A stretch of DNA of 64,000 nucleotides, taken from Niveibacterium sp. SC-1 (GTDB taxonomy: Bacteria; Pseudomonadota; Gammaproteobacteria; Burkholderiales; Rhodocyclaceae). A program made the position numbers and the translations under genes. A model generated the notes under the pieces. That model worked only from the letters and a program-made list of their open reading frames with translations, was not told where the DNA came from and made no database searches. The first letter of the stretch is position 1. Every line of letters starts with the position of its first letter. The DNA lies in assembly GCF_038235435.1 (NCBI RefSeq), contig NZ_CP151275.1, positions 3,906,001-3,970,000 of the forward strand, in the 5' to 3' direction. Below are positions 38,825 to 47,775 of the stretch, in pieces.

Positions 38825-38830
38825 ATTGTA
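38825..38830 (-). promoter_or_regulatory. Possible -10 box of the DUF262-HEPN cassette
   Basis: TACAAT on the minus strand, 44 bp upstream of the DUF262 ATG, is a good -10 match. The -35 region at 17 bp is poor, which suggests an activated or weak promoter. Confidence 0.35.
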
Positions 38831-38917
38831 GCCTCACCGCAGCGCCACTTTGCTTCCGTTTTTTCGTAGCAGTGAACGTCGCGTTAATTTATGACCAATG
38901 ATTGCGCCCTGAAAAGC

Positions 38918-39298
38918 TCACTGACGACGGGCTATCTTTGGGCTTCTCGCCGGTATCGTCGCCGCCTCGTGCTCCGCCCGATACCTATCCCGATACCCCG
39001 CCGCATCTGGATACCCGTTCTGCGCCGCGCTCTCCGCACGCATCTTCGCCACACCCCAATACGCCGCGAACGCCTCCGGGTCGTCGCGCACATGGTCGAG
39101 CCCCGACTGGATGCAGAAGTCGTATTCGTAGAGGAGTTCGTGGATCGCGGCGTCGCAGTCCAGTGCGAAGGCGATGCCGCGTTCAGTGCCTTGCAGGGAT
39201 TCGTCTGGCGCGTGGCGCTCGTGGGTGCCGTGGGCATGTGCAAATGCCTCCAGCACGACGAAGCTGATGAGGGCGAGCAGTTTCCGGAGGGTGGGCAT
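38918..39298 (-). CDS. Small secreted protein, unknown
   Basis: A 126-residue protein with a signal peptide (MPTLRKLLALISFVVLEAFAHA). The mature part is His- and charge-rich and holds two cysteines (LDCDAAIHELLYEYDFCIQS). The ATG at 39298 has GAGG 7 nt upstream. It lies downstream of the nucleotidase gene on the same strand, beyond a terminator. I see no family. Confidence 0.6.
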   Translation of the reverse strand: MPTLRKLLALISFVVLEAFAHAHGTHERHAPDESLQGTERGIAFALDCDAAIHELLYEYDFCIQSGLDHVRDDPEAFAAYWGVAKMRAESAAQNGYPDAAGYRDRYRAEHEAATIPARSPKIARRQ

Positions 39299-39322
39299 CG
39301 ATCGCCTCGTGCAGTGGGGCGT

Positions 39323-39359
39323 GAAAGAAAAACCCGCCGACCTGGACAAGACCGGCGGG
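39323..39359 (-). terminator. Rho-independent terminator after the nucleotidase gene
   Basis: The stem CCCGCCG/CGGCGGG is followed on the minus strand by a T-rich run (TTTTTCTTTC). It ends the PEP-CTERM/nucleotidase transcript. Confidence 0.85.
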
Positions 39360-39375
39360 CGAGCACTGCAGAAGA

Positions 39376-41394
39376 TCAGAACTTGGTGATGCGGCCCAGG
39401 GCGGGCGGTGCCAGCGGCGTGCCGGGCGAGGAGTGGCTGCCGAAGTAGGCGACCAGCGCGTCGATGTCCTGCGCGCCGCCGAGGCGGTTGGTGCCGTCGT
39501 TGAAGACGGTGAAGTTGTCGCCACCGGTGGAGAGGAAGCTGTTCACCGTGATGCGATAGGTGCTCGCGGCATTCACCAGCACACCGTTGATGCGCAGCGT
39601 GGCGACATCCACCTTGTCGCAGTCCGCACGGCTGCTGCTCCAGGCGTAGGTGAGGCTGGCCGAGGGCTGCAGGATGCGGATGGCGGTCTGCTTGTTCCAG
39701 GCGGTGCAGCTCGCGGGCGCGGCGCTGGAGGGCGGGAACTGCTGTTCCAGCGCCCGCTTGAGTTGCGTACCGGTGAGGTCCATCACCACCAGGTTGTTGC
39801 CGAAGGGCATGAAGGTGAAGGCTTCGTTGTACGAGACCTTGCCGTTGCCCACGCCACCGTTGTTGGCGCCCGAGGCGCTGTACTCGAACACCGGATCCAC
39901 GCCGCGCAGGCCACCCGCGTTGGTGAAGCCCACCACCGCGCCGCCCTTGGCCGCCGGAGCGGTGGCATCGAGGAAGGCGTCGCCCACGAGATTGCCCGCC
40001 TGCGATTCGCCCGCGGCGTTCTGCGCCTTGGTGATGTCGGCGGTGATGTAGCCCACCACCTGGTTGGCGATGGGTGCGGCGATCGCCTGGTAGCGCTGCA
40101 CGATCTGGTCGATCGCGGCGACCTTGGTCAGCTTCGACGGATCGACCACGATGTTGGTGGCGGCCGTGCTGATCACGTCGCGCGTGCGGGTGTCGATGGT
40201 GAGGTCGATGTCGGTGAGCATGCTGCCGTAGCGACCGGCGCTGGTGAGGCGCCGGCCGTCGGGGCGCTGCGCATCGGGGCGCACGCAGTTGTACGACCAG
40301 TGCGTGTGGCCGCTGACGATCACGTCCACTTCCGGATTGAGGCGATCGAGGATCGGCACGATGTCGCTGGAGAGGCCGTTGCAATCGTCCTTGCCGCCCG
40401 TGGTGAAGCCGCCCTGGTGGATCAACACGACCACGGCGCGGATGCCCTGGTTGCGCAGCTGCGGAATGAGCGCATTGACCGTGTCGGCCTCGTCGCGGAA
40501 GTCCAGGCCAGACACGCCCGAGGGCGTGACGATGCTCGGCGTGGCCTTGAGCGTCATGCCGACAAAGGCCACCGGGATGCCGTGGAAGCTCTTCACCTTG
40601 TACGCCGGGAAGAGCGTCTTGCCGGTCTGGGTGTTGACCACGTTGGCAGCGAGGTACTTGAACTTGGCGCCTTCGAACGGGACCGGCGTTCCGACCTCGG
40701 CGCCGCGACAGGTCTTGCCATCGCCGGCCGCTGCCGACTCAGGGTTGCAGCCGCCGTTCTGCTTGCGCAGGAGCTCGGTGCTGCCACTGTCGAACTCGTG
40801 GTTGCCTACCGCGTTGAAGTCCAGACCCAGGCGGTTCATCGTTTCGATGGTGCCTTCGTCATGGAAGAGCGCAGACACCAGCGGGCTGGCGCCGGTGAGG
40901 TCGCCCGCGGAGACCACCGCGTTGTTCGGGTTCACCGCCTTGAGCTGATTCACCAGCGCCGCCATGTTGGCGACCCCACCGCTTGGGTTCACACCGAAGT
41001 AGCTGCCGACCGGTGCGAGATTGCCGTGGAAGTCGTTGAGCGCGATGAGCTTCACCGCCAGCGTATCGCCGACGGTGGAGCGACGCACCGCGTCGAGCAG
41101 CGCGGACTTCTGCGCGGCGGAAAGCTGCGCTGCCGGCACGGCCGCGATCACCGCGGTGGCGTTGGTCACGAACTCCGCATGGCTGCCCCAGTTGGTGTTG
41201 GGCAGGTCGGCCTTGAGCAGGTCGTTGAGGCGACAGTTGCCGGCTTCGGCGCCATCAGCATCCACGTTGGGCACGCCGGTGTCCTGGCCGCCGATCAGCA
41301 CGGTTGGCCGGGCATCGGGCGTGGCGCACGTGGCAGCGAAGGCGCTGCCGGAGAAGGCGGCCGTCAGCAGGAGCGCAATCAGGGTCTTGTTCAT
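39376..41394 (-). CDS. Secreted 5'-nucleotidase / metallophosphatase
   Basis: A 672-residue periplasmic or exported enzyme with a signal peptide (MNKTLIALLLTAAFSGSAFA). It has the 5'-nucleotidase architecture: metallophosphatase domain with ALNDFHGNLAP, SAGDLTG, VGNHEFD, LIHQGG and SGHTHWSYN, then the 5_nucleotid_C domain (AFTFMPFGNNLVVMDLTG, NSFLSTGGDNFTVF). It removes phosphate from extracellular nucleotides. The first 110 residues form an N-terminal extension before the catalytic domain. It follows the PEP-CTERM gene by 11 bp, so they share a transcript. Confidence 0.9.
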   Translation of the reverse strand: MNKTLIALLLTAAFSGSAFAATCATPDARPTVLIGGQDTGVPNVDADGAEAGNCRLNDLLKADLPNTNWGSHAEFVTNATAVIAAVPAAQLSAAQKSALLDAVRRSTVGDTLAVKLIALNDFHGNLAPVGSYFGVNPSGGVANMAALVNQLKAVNPNNAVVSAGDLTGASPLVSALFHDEGTIETMNRLGLDFNAVGNHEFDSGSTELLRKQNGGCNPESAAAGDGKTCRGAEVGTPVPFEGAKFKYLAANVVNTQTGKTLFPAYKVKSFHGIPVAFVGMTLKATPSIVTPSGVSGLDFRDEADTVNALIPQLRNQGIRAVVVLIHQGGFTTGGKDDCNGLSSDIVPILDRLNPEVDVIVSGHTHWSYNCVRPDAQRPDGRRLTSAGRYGSMLTDIDLTIDTRTRDVISTAATNIVVDPSKLTKVAAIDQIVQRYQAIAAPIANQVVGYITADITKAQNAAGESQAGNLVGDAFLDATAPAAKGGAVVGFTNAGGLRGVDPVFEYSASGANNGGVGNGKVSYNEAFTFMPFGNNLVVMDLTGTQLKRALEQQFPPSSAAPASCTAWNKQTAIRILQPSASLTYAWSSSRADCDKVDVATLRINGVLVNAASTYRITVNSFLSTGGDNFTVFNDGTNRLGGAQDIDALVAYFGSHSSPGTPLAPPALGRITKF

Positions 41395-41405
41395 GTCAGC
41401 GCTCC

Positions 41406-41942
41406 TCAGGAACGACGACGACGGATCGCCGCCAGGAGGCCGCAGCCCACGAGCAGCAATGCCGCGCTGCCAGGCTCGGGTACCGCACTTACGCTCAGGC
41501 CACCGGAACCGGGGCCGAAGGGCGCGGCAAGCACACTGCCTGTGATGGTGTAGTCACCCGCTGCGAGCAGCCAACTGCCGTGGCTCCAGAGCTCGGAGCC
41601 CGTAGCCTGTTCGAAGTCCAGGGTGAAGTCCGCATCGCTGCCCGTAGGCACGCTGGTCGAACCCAGGCTCGCACCGTTCGCGAAGAGCGAGAAGCGATCG
41701 CCCGCAAGACCGATGTCCGCTACGCGCAACCAGGCCGGGGCGGACAGGCTCAGGTTGAACGAGAGCGCCTGGGGATCATTGAAGGCGAAGTCGTCGAGGA
41801 AACCGGAACCGACGGCCTCGTCGAAATAGAAGTTGTGCCAGGCGCCGTCGGCGCTCAGGTCGATGGTGGACGCCGCGGCGGGCAAAGCCGGGACCAGGGC
41901 CATGGCCGCGCAGGCCAGGACCGCGAAAAGACGCTGCTTCAT
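41406..41942 (-). CDS. PEP-CTERM sorting-domain protein (FxDxF-like)
   Basis: A 178-residue exported protein with a signal peptide (MKQRLFAVLACAAMALVPALPAAA) and a beta-sandwich-like body. The C-terminus VPEPGSAALLLVGCGLLAAIRRRRS is a canonical PEP-CTERM signal of about 25 residues, cut by the exosortase system at the cell envelope and often tied to exopolysaccharide. Either GTG (41945) or ATG (41942) could start; ATG is taken. It is co-transcribed with the 5'-nucleotidase. No exosortase gene is in the window. Confidence 0.85.
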   Translation of the reverse strand: MKQRLFAVLACAAMALVPALPAAASTIDLSADGAWHNFYFDEAVGSGFLDDFAFNDPQALSFNLSLSAPAWLRVADIGLAGDRFSLFANGASLGSTSVPTGSDADFTLDFEQATGSELWSHGSWLLAAGDYTITGSVLAAPFGPGSGGLSVSAVPEPGSAALLLVGCGLLAAIRRRRS

Positions 41943-42200
41943 CACTGCTGACTCCTGGGGTGTGGGGTGGATCAGTCGGGACGCTGCTGCCGGCCCGAGC
42001 AGACTAAGGAGCGCAGATCACGGGAAGATGACGGCGGGAAGACAGTGGTCCCGCGTCATGGAGTGCGACCGGGACGGATGCGAACGCAGCCCTGATTGGC
42101 GCAACGTCAGTCGCGCCGTGAACGTGCCAGCCCTATTCAGGGGCGAGAAGCAAAGGGACCGCTGCGGTCTCAGGTCCGCTCGTTGTACCGGACAAAGGGG

Positions 42201-42551
42201 CTATTTGATCGCCGCGCCTTCTTCAGCGGCTGGCGGGATCGCGGCTTGGGTCGCTTTGGCATAGGCCTCTTCCGCAAGAGCAATCTCCGCATTGCGCTTC
42301 GCATATCGGGCGACCCGTTTGCGGTGCGAAAGGACGACCAAAATCACCAAGCCGCCGAAGGAGAAACTGCGAAACAAGCCGACCGGCAGAAAGAGCCAAA
42401 CGCCAAGGCACAGAAGGGACAGGATCACTGTCTTCGCCCAGGCCCACCTCGGCTCAGTGAAGCGAACGAGCAGAAACGATAGTCCGAAAGAGCCCAGGAG
42501 AAGCAGGGCAATCACGATCCCCATCGCCGTCAGCGCGCGAGTCGTCTCCAT
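42201..42551 (-). CDS. Small inner-membrane protein, unknown
   Basis: A 116-residue protein with predicted helices near 8-28 (GIVIALLLLGSFGLSFLLV), 37-55 (TVILSLLCLGVWLFLPVGL) and 58-72, then a basic, Ala-rich tail (HRKRVARYAKRN). The ATG at 42551 gives a clean start. It stands downstream of the di-haem gene beyond a terminator. No family is recognised. Confidence 0.55.
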   Translation of the reverse strand: METTRALTAMGIVIALLLLGSFGLSFLLVRFTEPRWAWAKTVILSLLCLGVWLFLPVGLFRSFSFGGLVILVVLSHRKRVARYAKRNAEIALAEEAYAKATQAAIPPAAEEGAAIK

Positions 42552-42660
42552 GGTGGTGCTGTGCCTGTCGTATTGATTGGTGTGCAGCCTTCGATCTCGA
42601 CACAGGATACCGAGGATCTGCGTCGCAGAGCGCCCAGCCTGCCCGAAATCCGTTCTCCAG

Positions 42661-42699
42661 AAAGAGGGCCGAGGCACCTGGGGTGCGCCGGCCCTCTTT
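42661..42699 (-). terminator. Terminator after the di-haem oxidoreductase gene
   Basis: AAAGAGGGCC pairs with GGCCCTCTTT around a loop with its own internal pairing; T-rich ends lie on both strands. Confidence 0.85.
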
Positions 42700-42724
42700 C
42701 GTGATGCTTCGGGAGTCGCGCGGA

Positions 42725-44947
42725 CTAGAGTGAGTTGAGGAAGGCAATCATTGCGTCGCGGTCCGCCTTGCTCATGGACTCGAAGCCCTGCCTTGCGCTG
42801 CTTGCCTCGCCGCCGTGCCAGAGGATGGCTTCGGTGAGCGTGCGGGCGCGGCCGTCGTGCAGGAAGCGCACGTTCGCTTCGCCGCCCTGCACGAACTTGA
42901 GCGAACCCAGGCCCCAGAGCGGCGCGGTGCGCCACAGCGCCGGTTTCGCGCGCGCTTCGGCGAGGGTGTCGGCCATCTCCGGTCCCATGTCGTGCAGGAG
43001 CAGGTTGGTGTAGGGGTGGATGGTCTGTTCGCGCAGCTCGGCGAAGGGGTGGCGCTTGCCGGTCTTCAGATCCGGCACATGGCAGGCGGTGCAGCGGGCC
43101 TGGGCGAAAAGCGCGCTGCCGCGGGCGACCTTTGCCGGATCGAGCACATGCTCGGGCGAGACGCGGATGCCATCCGGATAGCCGCTGGTGAGGCTGCGTT
43201 GTGCCGGCACGCCGATGAGCGCGAGGTAGTGCGCGACGCGGTCGACTTCTTCGCTGGAGATGGAAGGCGTGGCCGGGTTGCTGCGACAGTCCGCACCGCC
43301 CTTCTGGCAACTGCGCGAGGGGAAGACCGCGGAGGTCACGCCCATGTCCTTGATCAGCGCGTCGCTCACCTGCGCGCGCAGATTGGCCTTGGCGGCCTTC
43401 CAGCCGAAGCGGCCCAGGCGCAGGCGACCGTTCTCCGGATCGACAATCCAGTTGGGGACGCCGCGTACGCCGTCCTGGTTGGCGTCGTCCGGATCGGCGA
43501 GCGCGAGGATGCTGCCCTCGTCCACCGCTTCGAGGAGCCCCATGCCGATCACCTGCGGCGCCTGGCGCACCGAGAACTGCGCGGGCACCGGGCCCTTGAA
43601 GGCATACACCGGCTTCTGCAACTCGACCTGTTCGCCATCCGGCAGGGTGCGCAGCGTGGTCTCGAAGCGCTGCACGCTCACGCCGTAGTCGGCGGCGCCT
43701 GCGGAGCCCGCGTGCTGTTGCACGTTGAAGCCGTAGGTGCCATCTGGCTTTGCGGCATCGCCGGCGGAGTCCGCTGCCGCGGTGAGTACGCCGAAGGTGT
43801 CGAGCGTGGCACCGACGTTGGGTCCGGTGCTGCGGCCGTTGGCGGCATGGCAGGCGATGCAGGCGGCCTGGTTGAAGCGTGGCCCGAGCTGGCCGGCGTG
43901 GGCGGTGAATTTCGGGTTCACATCCGGATGCTCGGAATGCGTGCCGTCAGCGAAGGAGGTGTGGAAGAGCCGCCGGCCCTCGACGAAGCGCTTGGTGTTG
44001 TCGATGCCGATGTTGTTCGCCATCTGCTGGAACATCCGCATCGGCTCTTCGGAGTAGTTGTAGGAGACGCTGGCCTGCCCGCCCAGCAGGGTGGCATCCG
44101 GCAGCGGCTCGGAATCCAGATTGGGTGCGATGCCGTACCAGGGCCGCATGCCCACGCCGACGATGTAGAGCTGCTCGAAGGAGTAGTAGCGGCTGCCGCC
44201 GCCATCCACCAGCGCCTTGCCGTCCGCGTCACGGGCAAGCCGCGGCGCGGGCGCGAGTTCGATCTTGTCGCCGATCTTGAGCGGGCTGTGCGGGTCGGTG
44301 CGCCAGTTGGAGTCGAAGTCCATCTTGCAGCTGCGCTTGCCGGCGTAGCAGATGGGCTTGCCGCCCTCCTCCGGATTGTTGAAGCCATAGTTGAGCGACC
44401 AGCCGTAGTCGCGCACCTCGGGGTTGGCGATGTTGCGGAAGAGGCTGAAGGTGGTGCCGTCGAAGACGCCGTCGTTCACATGCAGATAGACGGTGATCTT
44501 GGAGCGGCCCGCCGGCACCTCGTCGCGGATCTCCAGGCCGAAGGTGCGGTTCTGGAAATAGAAGGTCGGGAAGGTGAGGTAGCGGCCCGGGCCCGCGTCG
44601 GGCGCGTCCCAGGCTTCGCCGCGTTCGCGCGCATGGCGCTCGGTGGTGCGCGACCCCATCATCGTGACCAGCGTGCCGTCGGCCTCGCGGTACTGGATCT
44701 GCTCCAGCGGCGCGCGGCCTTCGGCGTACAGGGGCACGAAGCCGGAGCCGCCCAGGCGCGCGGCCGCCGCCTCTTCCTCGGCCGTGGCGACGGGCAGGGG
44801 TTCGGGCGTGGCGGGGGTGCCGACCGTGGGCGTAGACGGCGCGGCATTGCTGTTGCCACCACCACCGCCGCCCCCGCAGGCGACCAGCCATAGACACAGG
44901 CCCAGCGCCGCAGCGGCGCGGCGCGCGGACAGATTCTCGTTGTTCAT
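42725..44947 (-). CDS. Di-haem cytochrome c oxidoreductase (DUF1111/DHOR) lipoprotein
   Basis: A 740-residue exported lipoprotein (lipobox LWLVAC24, then a glycine run). Two CXXCH haem c sites, CIACH (363-367) and CTACH (619-623), and the C-terminal LWHGGEA block identify the DUF1111 di-haem group, related to MauG-type peroxidases and called thiol oxidoreductases without proof. An N-terminal region (about 60-310) is extra compared with common members. It lies 21 bp after the GH128-like gene and shares its operator. Substrate is unknown; a role with saccharide or redox cofactors is only suggested by context. Confidence 0.85.
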   Translation of the reverse strand: MNNENLSARRAAAALGLCLWLVACGGGGGGGNSNAAPSTPTVGTPATPEPLPVATAEEEAAAARLGGSGFVPLYAEGRAPLEQIQYREADGTLVTMMGSRTTERHARERGEAWDAPDAGPGRYLTFPTFYFQNRTFGLEIRDEVPAGRSKITVYLHVNDGVFDGTTFSLFRNIANPEVRDYGWSLNYGFNNPEEGGKPICYAGKRSCKMDFDSNWRTDPHSPLKIGDKIELAPAPRLARDADGKALVDGGGSRYYSFEQLYIVGVGMRPWYGIAPNLDSEPLPDATLLGGQASVSYNYSEEPMRMFQQMANNIGIDNTKRFVEGRRLFHTSFADGTHSEHPDVNPKFTAHAGQLGPRFNQAACIACHAANGRSTGPNVGATLDTFGVLTAAADSAGDAAKPDGTYGFNVQQHAGSAGAADYGVSVQRFETTLRTLPDGEQVELQKPVYAFKGPVPAQFSVRQAPQVIGMGLLEAVDEGSILALADPDDANQDGVRGVPNWIVDPENGRLRLGRFGWKAAKANLRAQVSDALIKDMGVTSAVFPSRSCQKGGADCRSNPATPSISSEEVDRVAHYLALIGVPAQRSLTSGYPDGIRVSPEHVLDPAKVARGSALFAQARCTACHVPDLKTGKRHPFAELREQTIHPYTNLLLHDMGPEMADTLAEARAKPALWRTAPLWGLGSLKFVQGGEANVRFLHDGRARTLTEAILWHGGEASSARQGFESMSKADRDAMIAFLNSL

Positions 44948-44968
44948 TTTCGGGCGACCGGATGGGGC

Positions 44969-46033
44969 TTACTGCGCGTAAGGCAGCGAGAGGTAGTACT
45001 GCCCCAGCTCGGTGAGCTGGCCACTGGCGCCCAGCAGGCTGGTGTAGTGGCTGTCGTTGCTCCAGCGGCCGGTGAACCAGGCGTAGCGGAACACGTCCGC
45101 CCTGCCCTCGCAGGTGGCGACCATCTCCTGCATCTGCACCTTCTGCTTGGCCACGCTGTCGATCTGCGCGCTGCCGTCGCCGTTGTGCCAGTTGGCGAAC
45201 TCGGTGACCCAGAAGGACTTGCCGTATTTCTTGAGGCGGTCGAGCTGGCCGGCGAGACCGTAGTCGTACCAATGGAACGCGAGGTAGTCGATCTGCGGGT
45301 CGCGATTGCCGTTGAGCGTGCGGTAGGCGGCATAGAAGGCGTCGAGCCACTGCACCGGATCGCTGTAGCCGGACATCGTGCCCCAGGTGATCGCGGGTCC
45401 GACGATCTTCACGCCGGTGTGCGCGGCGATCGCCTCATAGCGCGGCCACAGTTGCGCAGCCTGTTGCGGCGTGGTGTTGGCCTGGTCGACCAGGTTGGGC
45501 TCGTTGAGCACGAGCAGGTACTTGATCGAGGGATTGGCCTTGAGGAAGGTCTCGACGCCGGCGTCGTCGAAGCTGCCGTTCCAGAGCATGGGCAGGAAGT
45601 CCATGGCGTAGCGGCTGTGGGCGTCGGCGGGCGCGGCGGTATTGGGCTTGAGGCCCCAGTCGTACCACCAGCTCACGCCCGGTGCGAGCGCGCTGAAATC
45701 GGCCGCGGCGGCAAGGTCGTACGCGATGCCGCGCTTGGCGCTCTTCTTCGGCGTGCTGCCGACGGCGGTGTTATCCGGATCCGTCGTGCCCGTCGGCGTG
45801 GTCGCCACCGGCGTCGAAGCGCCAGCGCCGCCTGCAGGCGTGCCGACATCCGTGCCGGAACCGGCGCTGCCGGTGGGTGCAGTCGTGCTGTTCGAAGGAG
45901 ACGACGAGGATTCTCCGCCCCCGCCGCAGGCGGACAGGAGGAAGGACGTGCCGATCAGCGCGGCGAGCGCAAGACGACGGACGCCGCATACGGCGCCGGA
46001 CGGGAGAGACGCGGTCGGGAAAGACGGTTTCAT
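44969..46033 (-). CDS. GH128-like secreted beta-1,3-glucanase lipoprotein
   Basis: A 354-residue lipoprotein (lipobox LLSAC36) with a Ser/Thr/Gly-rich linker to about residue 95, then a glycosyl hydrolase catalytic core (Pfam Glyco_hydro_cc, GH128). Landmarks are GVSWWYDWG, LVLNEPNL (first catalytic Glu), ITWG, IDYLAFHWYDYG and FWVTEFANW (second Glu). Such enzymes cut beta-1,3-glucan. It is first in the operon with the di-haem lipoprotein and lies 120 bp below a LacI-type palindrome. Exact specificity is inferred from family. Confidence 0.85.
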   Translation of the reverse strand: MKPSFPTASLPSGAVCGVRRLALAALIGTSFLLSACGGGGESSSSPSNSTTAPTGSAGSGTDVGTPAGGAGASTPVATTPTGTTDPDNTAVGSTPKKSAKRGIAYDLAAAADFSALAPGVSWWYDWGLKPNTAAPADAHSRYAMDFLPMLWNGSFDDAGVETFLKANPSIKYLLVLNEPNLVDQANTTPQQAAQLWPRYEAIAAHTGVKIVGPAITWGTMSGYSDPVQWLDAFYAAYRTLNGNRDPQIDYLAFHWYDYGLAGQLDRLKKYGKSFWVTEFANWHNGDGSAQIDSVAKQKVQMQEMVATCEGRADVFRYAWFTGRWSNDSHYTSLLGASGQLTELGQYYLSLPYAQ

Positions 46034-46152
46034 CGCGAGCCTGTTCTATGTGCGGGGTACTTGTGCGCGGATAGCGCCGGCGTCGCCACGGGGAAGCGCG
46101 CCGGTCTGCATAAGCCGCAGGGCACACGGAACGCATGCTTGCGACCACGAAG

Positions 46153-46166
46153 TGGAACCGCTTCCA
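46153..46166. promoter_or_regulatory. Palindromic operator TGGAACCGCTTCCA before the GH128 operon
   Basis: This 14-bp near-perfect palindrome (one central mismatch, flanked by G and C) has the symmetry of LacI/GalR-family operators. It lies 120-133 bp upstream of the GH128-like start and closely matches two sites at 60709 and 60787. Confidence 0.65.
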
Positions 46167-46326
46167 CTCCGCGGGGCGATCATAGGCAGGATGCGTGCGT
46201 CATTCGCTGTTGCAGGCGACGAACGGCCTAATAGCAGGCGTGTCCGGCGCTGCGGGGATCGCTCCCGCGGCGAGGCGGAATCGACGCCGGGACCGCCGCG
46301 GAATCGCCGCTGGGACGAGCGCGAAA

Positions 46327-46830
46327 TCAGTCCGCCTTGCGCGGGATCACGCTGAGTTCCCCGCTCTCCTCCATGTACGCGACCTTCACACCGCGCACAT
46401 CTTCCACACCGTTCTCGCGCAACTTCTCGCGCACGTCTTCTTCGGTCAGCAGTTCGCGCCGCATGTTCTTGTACAAGAAGCGTCCGTCCTGGACGAGCTT
46501 GAGCGGCTGGGCCTGCAGCAGGCGCCGCATGAAGGGCGAGTGGAAGGCGAGCCAGTCGAAGAACAGGTTCCAGCCGACGATGGTGCCGACCACCACCATG
46601 CCGTCCGGGAGCGACTTGTAGTCGCCGGCGAGCGCGTTCTGCGAGGCGTCCGCGATGATGACCACGACCAGGATGTCGGCCATGCCGAGCGAGCCGACAT
46701 CGCGCTTGAGCACCACGCGGAAGATCGCGAAGAGGAAGAGGTAGAACAGCGTTGCCCGCAGGAAGAGTTCCAGCGGCGAGACGGTGAAGCCGAAGAGCGC
46801 GTGCCAATCGATAGCCATGAGGATAGCCAT
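46327..46830 (-). CDS. DUF421 (YetF-like) membrane protein
   Basis: A 167-residue protein with three N-terminal transmembrane helices, including LFLRATLFYLFLFAIFRVVL and MADILVVVIIADASQNAL, and a cytoplasmic C-terminal DUF421 domain (LVQDGRFLYKNMRRELLTEEDV). The family is linked to spore or stress envelope functions, but its biochemical role is not defined. The ATG at 46830 follows GGAG. It is a single-gene unit. Confidence 0.85.
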   Translation of the reverse strand: MAILMAIDWHALFGFTVSPLELFLRATLFYLFLFAIFRVVLKRDVGSLGMADILVVVIIADASQNALAGDYKSLPDGMVVVGTIVGWNLFFDWLAFHSPFMRRLLQAQPLKLVQDGRFLYKNMRRELLTEEDVREKLRENGVEDVRGVKVAYMEESGELSVIPRKAD

Positions 46831-47095
46831 GAGGTCTCCGCAGGTTTTGCGGCCGGTCTCCACTATGCGCGGCCCGGTACTGCGGCGACGTCAGCGGATG
46901 CCGCCGCGCCTGTAGGAGCGGGCCGCGTCGGCCGTCGCGGGTTGTGGCAAGCAACGGCGCCCGAGGCCTCACGCCGTCCGCCCGCGCGAAGCGGCGTCCG
47001 CCGACAGCCGGCCGCGCGGCTCTGCGCGACAGTGCACGCACGGCAAGGCGCCGGACCGGCGCCTTGAATCGCACATCGCAATGGAGGGCATCACC

Positions 47096-47416
47096 ATGCC
47101 AAGAGGATCCAGCCCCGCACGGGAACGCCAGTACGAACACATCCGCGACAGCCTCAAGGCCCGCGGCAATCCGCGTTCGGAGGAAATCGCCGCACGCACG
47201 GTCAACAAGGAACGCGCCCGCAGCGGCGAAGCGAAGGAAGCCAGCCCCTCCTCGCTGCGCGGCCCTTCCAGCAGCCGCCGCGGCGGTCTGAATTCGCACA
47301 AGGGACCGCAGGGCCGCACCTATGACGAGCTCTATCACGAGGCGGCGGAACGCGGCATCCAGGGACGCTCGAAGATGAACAAGGCGGAACTCGAACAGGC
47401 CTTGCGCAAGCATTGA
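47096..47416 (+). CDS. Small basic protein with C-terminal Rho_N-like motif
   Basis: A 106-residue highly charged protein. The N-terminal part (REQYEHIR-like ARERQYEHIRDSL, KERARSGEAKEAS) is disordered and rich in Arg/Ser/Gly. The C-terminal end TYDELYHEAAERGIQGRSKMNKAELEQAL resembles the SAP/Rho N-terminal fold found in small plasmid-stabilisation-like stress proteins. The ATG at 47096 has GGAGG upstream. It is a probable nucleic-acid binder. Function is inferred only. Confidence 0.7.
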   Translation: MPRGSSPARERQYEHIRDSLKARGNPRSEEIAARTVNKERARSGEAKEASPSSLRGPSSSRRGGLNSHKGPQGRTYDELYHEAAERGIQGRSKMNKAELEQALRKH

Positions 47417-47775
47417 GCGGAATGGGGAAAAAGCGGGAGGAAGCCGGTCCGCCAGCCCTCCTCCCGCGGGAGTCCGCCGGCTGGAACGCCTGCTCCGCGG
47501 CCCCGAAGGACGTTTGGTCGGACGCGTTTCGCTGCGTCAGCGAACCTGGGCTTCGCAACGCGCGTGCGGCGGACGCCACTACGGTGAGGCCTGTACCCCG
47601 AGGCACTCCTCCGCAGACGCCGCCGGCTGGTGTGGCACGGCGTCATCGGCCGGAGCGGGCGGCTGCGGCCAGACGACCCGTGAGCGCGCGTGCAGCAGCA
47701 GCGCACGCTCACGCCAGAGCGGCGTATTGCAGCGCGGTTGCAGGAGGGAGCGGGTGGTAGCCATGAGGATTCACC
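47417..47775. other. Intergenic region with a doubtful 61-codon frame
   Basis: Between the Rho_N-like gene and the SDR gene. On the minus strand 47764-47579 a 61-codon frame (MATTRSLLQPRC start) has a fair GAGGTGA site 6 nt before its ATG. It has no recognised motif and reads as Arg/Pro-rich, so it is noted but not called as a gene. Confidence 0.3.
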
